From Hemileia vastatrix (lineage: Eukaryota; Basidiomycota; Pucciniomycetes; Pucciniales; Zaghouaniaceae), in assembly GCA_030280995.1 (NCBI GenBank), contig JASXTE010000002.1, positions 8,635,183 to 8,699,182 of the forward strand: 64,000 bases of DNA. The letters are read 5' to 3'. The notes beneath the pieces are model-generated. The model saw only the letters and a list, made by a program, of their open reading frames with translations. It ran no database searches and was not told where the DNA came from. The position numbers were made by a program, and so were the translations under genes. The stretch's first letter is position 1. The number at the start of each line of letters is the position of its first letter. This document shows positions 54,082 to 63,999 of this stretch, one piece after another.

Positions 54082-54726
54082 TTGTATGCTATCAGTCCTG
54101 GGTTGACTGATAGACAAAAAGAATTGTTGACCAGGAGAAGGGTTTCTTCTGGGGAGGTGGAATACATTTGTGATTCTGCTGAGAAGTTTGTTGAGGGGTT
54201 AGAGACTCATTTTTCTGCTTCTCTGGGTTATGTCAAGGTCACTCTGAATGGAAGGGAGGCTAGGTCATTGGTGGATTCAGGTTCTCATATTAACCTGATT
54301 TCTTTGTTTGAGGCTACTCATCTGGGCCTCCCCATCAAGACAGGAAATGGTGGCCATGTCACTGAGTTGATTGGGACAGCCAAATTTGTAAAGCTGGATG
54401 TCAGTGGAGCCTCCAGGAAGATTCATTTTTACATTGCCAAAGGTAATGTAAAAGAGGTTTTGGGTGGACCATTCTTGATGGATTTTAAAGCAAGAATTGG
54501 TTATCAGTTTGATATGGGTATCAGTTTGGAGTTGACTGGTGAAGATGAAAGGAGGCTTCACATGAGGTTCTCATCTCCTGAAGATGATAGTTGGGAGACC
54601 AGGCCTGGCATGTCTTCAATGTGCCGGTGCATAGATTGTTGTAGGAGAAGAAAAGAAGTGGGTGCCGCTTCTGGTTTTTTGGAGTGTGGCTCAGGCTCTA
54701 GTGAGAGTCTGTCTTTTTTAGAGTGA
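54082..54726 (+). CDS. Element D protease region
   Basis: Open for 214 codons. VTLNGREARSLVDSGSHINLISLFEA is a retropepsin active-site block with an intact D-S-G; GTAKFVKLDVSGASRKIHFYIAKG and EVLGGPFLMDFKARIGYQFDMG follow the usual protease layout (flap, then I-L-G-x-P/F-L). It was probably part of a Gag-Pol chain. A Cys/Arg-rich tail (MCRCIDCCRRRKEV) follows. Element C has nothing equivalent. Confidence 0.8.
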   Translation: MYAISPGLTDRQKELLTRRRVSSGEVEYICDSAEKFVEGLETHFSASLGYVKVTLNGREARSLVDSGSHINLISLFEATHLGLPIKTGNGGHVTELIGTAKFVKLDVSGASRKIHFYIAKGNVKEVLGGPFLMDFKARIGYQFDMGISLELTGEDERRLHMRFSSPEDDSWETRPGMSSMCRCIDCCRRRKEVGAASGFLECGSGSSESLSFLE

Positions 54727-55472
54727 TGAGGGCTGATTTCCCTAGTGCTACAGCCTCTCCCCAAGATAAGGAAATCCCAGGTTGTAGTAGGTCAGCTCCC
54801 TTGGAGATATACCAAGTGGATTTTCAACTTTCTCTTTTTAATGTTTCTCTTCTCTGCAAGTATTCTTCATGTTTTTTGTCAAGTATCTGTTCTCTCTCAA
54901 GATTTTCAATTATTTTTAATTCAAGTTCAAAAACGAAGATTGGATATATATCTTTATTGAAAGATATGCGGAAAAGCTGTGGGGTGGTGAGATTGGGGTC
55001 TAAAAGTAAGTCCTCCCAATTGTGCACCGCTAGGGTTTCTTCTACACCTTTCAAAAACATTACCTTGGCCATGTCTGTGAGCATTGGGGAAACCCCTGGT
55101 TATTTTTGTAGGATGGAAGAAAACTCAAGAAAAGAAAAGAAAATTTTCAAGATAACTGAAGAAAATCAAGAAAAAAATCTGAAGATAATCAAAAAAGAAG
55201 AAAAGAATTATTTTTGTAAAGATCGTCAAGATCAATTTTTAGGCCTCCAGCAAGAGGTTAAACTGCACAAATTTTTGAAGAAAGAAGATTGTCAAGATCA
55301 ATTTTTGGGCCTCCAGCATGAGGATAAACTGCATAATTTTAGAAGATGTGATTCAGAAGATGAATCAAGATTTGAAGATTTGGAAGATGGAAGTGAGGAT
55401 GAAGATTCAGAATTGAGGAAAAGCTGTGGAGTGGTGAGATTGGGGTCTAAAAGTAAGTCCTCCCAATTCTAA
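54723..55472 (+). CDS. Element D spacer polypeptide with L-Q-x-E-x-K-L motifs
   Basis: Counterpart of 16990-17991 in element C. Hairpin-coded peptides LQQEVKLHK and LQHEDKLHN occur at 55243-55265 and 55308-55331, within a 69-bp tandem repeat. A ~130-bp stretch (54967-55100) is repeated at 55417-55545 and ends the frame. Rich in Lys/Glu with no enzymatic motif. Role unknown. Confidence 0.6.
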   Translation: MMRADFPSATASPQDKEIPGCSRSAPLEIYQVDFQLSLFNVSLLCKYSSCFLSSICSLSRFSIIFNSSSKTKIGYISLLKDMRKSCGVVRLGSKSKSSQLCTARVSSTPFKNITLAMSVSIGETPGYFCRMEENSRKEKKIFKITEENQEKNLKIIKKEEKNYFCKDRQDQFLGLQQEVKLHKFLKKEDCQDQFLGLQHEDKLHNFRRCDSEDESRFEDLEDGSEDEDSELRKSCGVVRLGSKSKSSQF

Positions 55473-55523
55473 ACTGCTAGGGTTTCTTCTACACCTTTCA
55501 AAGACATTACCTGGGCCACACAT

Positions 55524-57364
55524 GTGAGCAATGGGGAAACCCTTGGTATTTGTTCCATGTCTGGTGGTGAAGATGTTCTGAAGATCCCTCAAGTTGACAG
55601 TGGAGCCACAAAGTACAAGAAGGTAGCACAGAAGATTAGGCATGTCAATGAGCATATGCCTGTGGGTTTGAATCCTCCTTTGAAAAGACCTCCATTGTCA
55701 AGAGATCTGTACTGTACTCCTCTGGTGAAGAATCCTCCTGATTTTATGGAAACCGCTTGGGTGACTGTGGAAAGTTTGAAAGTTATTAATTTTGGCCCTG
55801 ATGGGTGGTTGTCTGATGAGGAGAAGAAGTTGTTGCACGTTATTGTGCTCAGAGAGAAAGCAGTGGCATTTTTTGAAGAGGAAAGGGGTGTGTTGAAACA
55901 CTCTTATGGGGAACCTTACTTGATTCCTGTGGTTTGTCACAAACCTATTCCAATTCCAGCTGCTATTAGGGATGATTTTATAGAGATTTTTAGGGAAAGA
56001 GTCAGGACTGGGTTATACAAACAATCAACTTCTAGTTACTCAAGTCCGGTTTTCTGTTTTAAGAAGCAGAATGGGAAGTTGAGGGTGGTGCATGATCCTA
56101 GGGCCTTGAATAGAGTCACTATCAAGTATGCGGGGATGCCGCCAAGTGTGGAGGAATTTGTGGAAGCTTTTTTTGGAAGGGTGTGTTATGGTTTGAGTGA
56201 TATTATGGGTGGTTATGATGAAAGGGAGCTTCACACCGATTCACAGCCACTCACAACGTTTGAGACTCCTCTGGGAAGCTTTCAGCTCACTAGGTTGCCT
56301 CAAGGAGCAACTAATTCAGTAGCAGTATATCAAGCTCAAATGCCTTGGACTTTACAGGATGAGGTTCCAACTCATGCTGGTATTTTTATTGATGAAGGTG
56401 GAATTAAAGGACCCTCCACTGCTTATGGAAATGAGGTGCTGAAGGATAACCCAGGTATAAGGAGATTTTTTGGGAATATGAAATTACACTAGAGAGAGTA
56501 TTGTTTAGAATTGAAGAGGCTGGTTTGACCATTTCTGGGTCAAAGTTTTGTTGTTGCGTTCCTGCTCTGGAAATTCTGGGTCATATTTTATGTAAGGAGG
56601 GAAGGATTATGGCAAAGAAGAAAGTTAATAAAATTCAGTCATGGCCAAGGCCCAAAAATACTACTGAAGTTAGGGGATTTTTGGGAGTTTGTGTGTAAGT
56701 CAGGATTTTTATTAAAGATTTTTCCTTGTTGGATTCACCTTTAAGAAGGTTGACCAGGAAAGATGCGGAGTGGAAATGAACTGAAGAGTGTGAAGAGGCT
56801 TTTCAGAAGTTGAAGAAGGTGGTAGGTGAAGATATTATTCTTCACAAGTTGGATTATGGAAGGGAAGCTGGAAAAATTTATCTGGTGGTGGACTCAAGTT
56901 ATATTGCTGCTGGTTCTGTTTTGTCTCAGGAAGATAAAGCTGGGAAGGTCAGGACAGTAAGGTATGAGTCTGGGGTTTTTAATGAGGTGGAATCTAGGTA
57001 TTCTCAGCCAAAGTTGGAATTGTGTGGTGTAGCAAAAATTTTGTAGAAGCTACAAAATGTTTTGTGGGGGCAGAATTTTGAGCTGCAGATGGACACAAAA
57101 TCTCTGGTTTAAATGATCAATAAACCTAGTCTTCCAAATGCTCCAATGACTAGGTGGGTGGAATTTATTCAACATTTTTCATTTGACCTGGTGCACAAGC
57201 CAGGTAAAACTTTTATGATTCCAGATGGATTATCAAGAAGACCACCCACAGATGAAGATTCTGATTCTGAAGAATTTGATGAAAATGTTCCAGTGGTTAG
57301 GGCCAGCACAAAGGGTGCTGAAGATTTTTCTCTCCTCCCCCAAGAGGCTAAACTGGATGATTGA
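55524..57364 (+). pseudogene. Element D RT and RNase H (broken)
   Basis: RT block as in C (SSYSSPVFCFKKQNGKLRVV, DIMGGYDERELHTDSQPLTTFE), catalytic box GIFIDEGG, where the second Asp of C is Glu. Stops occur near 56490, 56696, 56777, 57043 and 57110, several of them at codons that are Trp or Tyr in C (TGG or TAC changed to TGA or TAA), consistent with C-to-T/G-to-A decay. RNase H keeps VVDSSYIAAGSVLSQ. The frame ends with acidic repeats, and a hairpin-coded PQEAKLDD at 57334-57360; another hairpin copy follows at 57370-57391. Confidence 0.88.
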
Positions 57365-57583
57365 TCTCTCCTCCACCAAGAGGTTAAACTGGCAGGTTCT
57401 GATCTTGATTCTGGTGATCAGGATGTTTTTGTTGATAAAGATGGGGCTGTTTGTTGGGGTGGCTCAAAATTGTAAAATGGTGTTTTTTTTGGTGAACTGG
57501 ATTCTCTTAAAATTCAGTGGAAGGAAAAGGATGCACCAAAGTTTAGAGACTGGTGTCCTGGATGGGCTGGTTTTGTTGCTCAT

Positions 57584-58927
57584 GTGTACACTGGAGATTT
57601 TGATGAAAGGGTTGTACCCTTGGATGTTGTTTTGTTGGATTTTGAAGATGAGACCTGGGGTCAGATTGGGTTTTATTTTATTATGGTTGAATATCTGTTA
57701 ACCTTGGAGAGGCCAGATATTTGTGATTATGATACTTGGGTGGCAATCAATAAGAAGAGTACTGGCTTTTATGTGTCAAGAAGGAGGTTGATGAGGAGGA
57801 GACATCCAAATACTCAGGTAGTGGTGACTTAGAAGAAGGGTCAAGAGTTGGTGTTGAAGTCTTTGCATGAAGACCTTGGTCATAGAGGCTTTGGGGAGAC
57901 TTATAGAAGAGTAGAAGATAGATTTTGGTGGCCAGGTATGAAGTTGGCTGTTCAGGGTTGGGTTCAATCTTGTGAAGAATGTCAAAGAAGAAGTCACTTG
58001 AAACCTAAAGAGGTTGGCCATGCTACTGGTGAAACAACTGTGTTTGGAAGAGTTAGTCTGGATTCTCTCCATATCAAAGAGGGCAGGTATAAATACTTGA
58101 TTGTTGCCAGGGATGATTTTTCTGGTTGGGTTGAGGTGGTGCCTCTGGTGAATTTGACTGCCAAAAATGTGGCAGAATTTTTGAAGAAAGAATGGGTGTT
58201 TAGGTATGGGTTGATGAAGTTGGTGACTGTTGATGGTGGGCCAGAGTTTGGAGCTTAATTTAAAGAAGCTGTGGCAAGTATTGGCTCTAAAGTCAGAGTG
58301 GCTACACCTTATTATCCTGAAGCCAAAGGCATAGTTGAAAGAGGACATCAAGTTATTAAAAATGCTTTGGTGAAAATGTGTGGGGATAGTGCTGAAAAAT
58401 GGATAAATTATTTACCCTTGGTGTTATTTGCTGATAGGGTCACTGTGAAAAGGACAACTGGCTATTCCCCTTATGAATTAATTTTTGGGCAGAAATCTGT
58501 TCTACAAGTGGATTTGGAAGCTGTCTCTTATCTTGGAATTGATTGGGATGATGTGTGCTCAACAGAAGATTTGCTCTGTGCCAGGATTCAACAGTTGGAA
58601 TGTAGAGAGGAATGTTAAGAGAAGTCATACTCTAGAATGATGAAGATAAGAAATCAATCAGACAGATACTGGGACAAGAAGTTGGCTCATAGACTCAGGA
58701 ATCCCTTGAAACCTGGTTGTTTGGTTTTGGTGTATAATAGAAGTTTGGAGAGTCAGTGGGGAAAGATGTTTTCTGAAAGATGGAATGGACCTTACAGAGT
58801 CAGATCTCAGGTGTCTGGAGGTTCTTATGTTTTGGAGGAGTTAAATGGTGCAGTCTTAAAGAAGAGAGTGGCTGATGATCAGGTGAAGAGATTTTACCCT
58901 AGAGGCACTAGAAGTGAAGAAGATTGA
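57584..58927 (+). pseudogene. Element D integrase (broken)
   Basis: Zinc motif LHEDLGHRGFGE ... SCEECQRRSH, core LDSLHIKEGRYKYLIVARDD, VDGGPEFGA and EGx..VERGHQVIK (here KGIVERGH), then YSPYELIFGQKSV and a C-terminal GPYRVRSQVSGGSY module without a chromodomain. Stops near 57829, 58256 and 58616 interrupt it. It ends at 58925-58927 just before a TCCGCAATGAGGATAAACTA hairpin, as in C. Confidence 0.88.
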
Positions 58928-60000
58928 CTCCGCAATGAGGATAAACTATGTACCATTCTTTAAATTTTGGATTTTGGTGATGCTGTGCATCTGTTTTGTT
59001 GGAAACCTTTTGTTAGAAGGTTCCCATGGGTGGGGCTTCTAGATTTTATTTTGGCAAGTTTGGGGGTAACTGATGGGCTGGCTGCTCTATCAACAGTTAC
59101 CCCAGATTTTCTGTTTCCAATGCCTTCTCTTAATTTGGTTTAACCCTTGTATTGGTTTATTTTCACAGTTTTTAGTCCTCTATGACTTTAAACTGAAAAT
59201 TCTTTTGGTCTTCAAGTGCCAGACTCTTCATGCTTATTGGTTTTGGTTTAATGTTTTGGATTTTGTGTTTTTGTTAGAAGGTACCCAGGGGGGCTTCTAG
59301 ATTTTATTTTGGCAAGTGTGGGGGTAACTGATGAGCTGGCTGCTTGGTAGAACAGTTACCCCAAAATGTCTGTTTTAAGTATTTTGTTTGTCCTAGTTTA
59401 ATCCTAGTTCTGGTTTTTAGTATTCAGGTTTCAAGTCCACTATGACTTTAAACTGGCTTCTTTGGTTTTGGTGGTGGATCACTGGTGGTCTCCCATCATT
59501 TTTACTTATTGGAGGGAGCCCACCCAGTGATCATTTTCTTGGATTGGACTTTCAATGGAGCCGGACTTTTTCTTTTTTCTTTTCTTTAATTTTGTGTCTA
59601 TGGTTGTGTTTGATGGTATTTTTAGATAATTTTCTTTTTTTTTCTTTTAATTTTTTATGGGGGTTTATTAGGATATAAAGAGGGAAAAATCACAAAATTA
59701 TATTATACGGTGTCACCACATCAGGGCCACCTGGATGTGGGCAAGCATTGGTTAGGAAAGGCTCATCAATTGGACGGGCAATGCTATTTTCTTTTTTATC
59801 TTTATCTCATTATTTTATTATTTTTTTTGATTTCTATTTATTTCATATTTTCTTTTTTTATATATATTTTTTTCTCTTAATTTATTTTATCTCAATTCAT
59901 TTAAAAATTATTTAAAGGTGTATTCACATCAAGGTGCACTTAGATGTGGGTAAGGTATCAGGGGATCAGCTCATCAATTGGCTGGGGGATACCATTTGTA
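58928..60000 (+). other. Structured non-coding region of element D
   Basis: In order: degenerate TCCGCAATGAGGA hairpin (58928), GGGGTAACTG hairpin (59063-59072 with 59094-59103), AGTC hairpin (59174-59195), second GGGGTAACTG hairpin (59321-59330 with 59353-59362, in a ~100-bp direct repeat of the first), AGTC hairpin (59434-59455), GATCACTGG hairpin (59477-59494 with 59514-59532), and two paired-hairpin modules (59716-59784: CCACATC/GATGTGG and GCATTG/CAATGC; 59925-59993: CACATC/GATGTG and GGTATC/GATACC). The order matches element C. No protein frame is supported. Confidence 0.75.
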
Positions 60001-60327
60001 ACTATTATTTATCTCATCTTATTATTATTATTCATTTCATTTTAATTTTTTTCAGGTCTCATATTTTTGGTTAATTTTGTTTATTATTTTCAAGTTTTTT
60101 TTAGTATGTTAGTAGTTTAAATAAAAATAAATAATAAAAACAATAAAAAATAAAAAATACAAATAAATAAATAAATCAAATAAATTAAAAAATAAAATAA
60201 ATAAAATGAAATAAAATAAAAATAAACAAATTTATATATATATATATCTGTTAATTATTATTGTTCTTTCTATTTAGGGAATTATTAATTCTTTTTTTTA
60301 ATGTATGGAAGAAGAAGCCTCCAGCAG
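60001..60327. other. AT-rich spacer of element D
   Basis: AAATAAATAA and TATATATATA runs, no gene. Sits where element C has its 12494-12930 spacer. Confidence 0.55.
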
Positions 60328-63035
60328 TTAGTCCGGATTATGGTGGCGTTTTTGCTTTTTGTTAGGATTGGTGGAAGAACTGTGTTCTTTGTGATGTGGG
60401 CGGCTGGAAAGCATATATGGGTTGTAATGGTCAGGGATCGGAGTAGAAGGTAAATTTTGGGATGAAGTGGAAGAAGCGGGGATAGATTGTTGGAAGGTTT
60501 GCTTGATTATTCTAGATATCTTCCAGTGGTCATCAAGGATCTGTTTTCTCAGATTCTTTTCAAAATCATTAAATGGACCATGGAGAGCAAAGGCCTTAAG
60601 CATGTTTGAAAACATCATGCTTAGGTGTTGTTTCATGTCAGCTTAATCCAGTGTTAAGGTAGTTTCTAGAGGTTGGCCAATCCCAATTATAGTTTCAGGA
60701 GGCGGGGTTCCAACTATAAATAAGAATTGGATCAGTAATTGTTCTCTGTTAAAGAAATTGGATTTATTAATTTAGTACTTACAGATTGGGAGCTCTTCAA
60801 ATTTGTATGCGTCCGGAATTTTGACTGTTGAAGAAAATTGAATGGATGTGGAAGGAGGATCAACCAGATAGAGGTATGGATTCTCATGATAATTCTCTAA
60901 ATGGTGTTGAGAGGATGAAGAAAAAGAAGAGTGTTCCTGTGGCCTGGTTGGAGCAGCAGGGCTTCTGTTGTTGTTGTGGATATTATTATTGCTTGGCCCA
61001 GTTGGGTTGGACACTGGTGGTGGAGTACCAGGGATGTTGAAGGAAGGACCAGGAGAAGGTGACCTGGAAGCTGATTGTGATTTTCTGGATGAAGATCTGG
61101 AAGAAAGGGAAATATCAGAGGATTAATTGGCGGCCAGAGGAGAGGTGTAGTTAGTTCTTCTTGGTGGAACAGGAGAATTTTGTTTGAAAGCAGTGTTGCA
61201 TGCTCTGGTGTTTTCAGAAGGTCCTCTGGCAGGCCTTCTAGAGATGTTGGAATTTTTGGGGTTGTCTGAGGAAGACATTTTGTGTGTACTCATTTCTCTG
61301 GGAGCACTAGGAAGTGGTTGCGTAGAGTTTTTGGTGATTAATGGTGTATTTTGGCTGTTATCTGGCTGAATTTGGGAGTTTTGAGCCTGATTTTTGCTTT
61401 CTGGCAAGGTGGGCCGGCCGCCTGGACATGGTCTAGCAGCCTGGGAGCATATTTTGAAACTTATTTGGCTAAATTTGCTGAGGTAAAAGCAGATTCTTGA
61501 GAAGATAAAGCAGGTCTTTTAAGGAGTGTTTTGGGAATAGAACAGTGTGATCTTCTGGAAGGTGCGGAAGATAAAGAAGAGTAAGCATGTCAGTTTATGC
61601 TAGTATATAAGTATGATTTAATAGTAAATATTAATGGTCCAACTACTTATTAATAAATTTTTTAGTGATTAAACCTCAGGGGAAGACTAATAACCTAGTT
61701 ATTCTCAATTTAAACTAACAATACTTGGATGTTATGTGTGCTAGTGGTGGAAAATAGAATAATAAAATATAGTTATAGCTTATATAAAGATAATATCAAT
61801 TTATAAAGGCTTTATAATATATTTCTATATGATAATAATTGTGTTATAGTGTTTATTTGATTTTTATTAAGTAAGTGATGATCAAAAACCCGTCAAACCC
61901 CTCCTTACTTATACCAAAATCCACTGGAGTGCACAGACCTTCAATCCAGATGATGTCACTGCTATCCCCGGAAATTACAGTACTTTGAGGGCCCATCACC
62001 TCCCCATGGCTTCCGATTCAAGCAGATTCAACACCCAGACCTCCAGTAAGGACCCTCCATCACAATTAATGATAACACAGACCCATACCATAAATAGAAA
62101 ATCCAGATAAAAGCAGATACCATAAAGAAACAGGTAAAATAACTCATCCAAAGAGTATATAATGAGACCCAAAGCATATAAAGGAACTAAATTAACTTTC
62201 CAAGCTCCCAATAACATCCCCAAGCATCCATATTAACCCAGTAATCATATCCCAACTCATAAATTGGTGAAAATCCATCCAAGGAAGCAGATTAAGGTGC
62301 CCCAACTGGATATATGCACCTGAAATAGGTGTATATGCTTGTGTAGGCATTGTGAGTCCACTGGATACGTCCATCTGACCTAAAGTAAGCAGAAAAATAA
62401 AGTTTATAGGCTATTAAGAGGCTAAAAACCCACTTATAGACCTAAATATACATAATATACTGCATATTTCACTGAATATGAGATTTATGTATACATATAA
62501 GCTTATGTATGTCAATAATTACTTAATATCACTTAAGATAAATATATTATGACTCCATTAAAACCTTAATAAGTATTATTAGGCTATGGATAAGATATTT
62601 AAACTACTATAAGTTATATAATAGTGTAGTAATTATATATATATGTATTATAAACATATATATAAGTGTTTTAACCTTATTTTTAAGATATAAGCTTAAA
62701 GTATTTAAGGTTATCTTATTTTAAACATAAGAATTACTCAGTCCTGGAGATACCTAGGCTGAAAAAGCAGGTCCAAGCTCTGGTGACCTGGTAGGAGATC
62801 TTGAAATATATTTATTAGAAGGTGAAGGCAGAGGTATTGGATAGTTGGGATCTCTTTCACATCTTTTCTTTTTAGAGTTGCAAGAATCGCAGGCTCTGTT
62901 ATAGAATTTGGCTTGAGGAGTAGGAAGAGTGAAGGTACAAGGCCTGCACATGTGGATGCACTTTTTACAAGCATAGTCCTTTGGAGCAGTGAAACAGGGA
63001 AGGTCCAATGGGTCAAAATCTGGGGATCCAGCCAT
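60328..63035 (-). pseudogene. Antisense multi-exon gene of element D with N-terminal Cys cluster
   Basis: A first exon at 63035-62754 encodes MAGSPDFDPLDLPCF..., then YACKKCIHMCRPC and ACDSCNSKKKRCERDP, the last being the first half of a Zn2Cys6 motif (C-X2-C-X6-C with KKK). Downstream minus-strand blocks at 61407-61123 and 61090-60783 are Ser/Pro/Asn-rich. A GT-AG intron at 60714-60782 joins EELPI to FGTPPPETIIGIGQPLE, continuing to TAG near 60328 with one stop (TAA 60644-60646) and a basic end (NKKQKRHHNP). The connection between 62754 and 61407, including possible exons at 62374-61990, is not resolved. Protein role unknown; a nucleic-acid-binding function is suggested only by the cysteine and basic residues. 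Confidence 0.5.
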
Positions 63036-63189
63036 GATCTGTGAAGGAACAATAATGAAGAGAAAAGAGATGAATGAAAATTTTATCAGTGATGTGTAGA
63101 TAATGAAGAAAGAGTGGAAGTTCAGCAGGTTGGCTGCAGAGCATTGTGCATGGAGGTGGCTCTGCCCTTTATATGCAAAATGTGTTTTA

Positions 63190-63660
63190 GTCTGTCAAGA
63201 CTTTAAACTGAACACTGCAGGTAGTCCGTCAAGACTTAAAACTGAACACTGTGGTTGGTCCATCAAGAATGTAAACTGAAAAATGGTATATTCCCCTAAG
63301 ACTATGAACTGAGGATGGTTTAATGATTGAGTCCTTCAGGACTATAAACTGATTATGGGAGTTGGTGTGATTCTGGAAGAGGGCATCCAAGGGGGAGTCT
63401 CTGAATTTTGTTAAGGAAAGTGTGGGGGTAACTGATGAGCTGGCTGCTCTGTAGAACAGTTACCCCAGAATGTTAGTTTGTTTCTTTGGTATTCAATGTT
63501 TTAATCTCTGGTTCTGTCTTTTTGATTCAGGTTTTGGAGTCCCCCAAGACTATAAACTGAGGGTTTTTGAGTCCCCCAAGACTATAAAATGAGGGCTGTT
63601 AGTCCCCCAAGACTTAAAACTGGGGATTAGTCCCCCAAGACTTTAAAATGAGGAAATTCT
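63190..63660 (+). repeat. Second AGTC-hairpin array of element D with a GGGGTAACTG hairpin
   Basis: About nine units of AGTC, six bases (TGTCAA, CGTCAA, CTTCAG, CCCCAA), GACT, then a TTTAAACTG-like tail: near 63193, 63224, 63256 (GGTC arm), 63294 (degenerate), 63330, 63537, 63569, 63599 and 63625. Between them lies the third GGGGTAACTG stem (63425-63434 with 63457-63466). It is adjacent to the antisense exon at 63703, as the array of element C is adjacent to its antisense gene. Confidence 0.75.
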
Positions 63661-63702
63661 ATTTTTTTTATTTCTAAATCTAGACTTTCAGGAAAGAAGC
63701 AA

Positions 63703-63999
63703 TTACAGAAAAGAATCAAGAGATGTAACAAAATGTTCAACATTAGCTTTGAACTGGTGAATGAGGTTCTTCCTTTTCTCAAGGTCCTGTGGATCCCTGG
63801 AAGGAGTGGATTGGAAGTAATTTAGGATGAGATGCTTCTGTTGAGAAGAATGTTGTTGGAATTTGTCTTTGATGGTGGGAAATGGATTAGGTGGGGGTGT
63901 TTCAATGGTTCCCACATTGTCATCATCACTGTCTGGATGGAAATGAACTGGAAATTTGTCAGATTGAATTTCAGTATAAAGAAGTATTGGGCTTACCAT
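63703..63999 (-). CDS. Antisense exon of element D homologous to the element C antisense gene (partial)
   Basis: Open to the window edge, ending FVTSLDSFL then TAG at 63703. The last ~40 residues match element C exon 2 (11026-11261): YFQSTPSRDPQDLEKRKNL ... VEHF against YFQETPANNHEDLMKRRIL ... VEQF. The block before it is acidic and Pro-rich. GTAAGC at 63993-63998 on the minus strand could be a donor for an exon lying outside; if so the frame's first codons are intronic. The expected Cys-cluster exon would be beyond 64000. Confidence 0.55.
   Translation of the reverse strand: MVSPILLYTEIQSDKFPVHFHPDSDDDNVGTIETPPPNPFPTIKDKFQQHSSQQKHLILNYFQSTPSRDPQDLEKRKNLIHQFKANVEHFVTSLDSFL

Noticed and set aside
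57776..58351. 191-codon minus-strand frame
   Set aside because: It lies opposite the well-recognised integrase core of element D and has no motif of its own.
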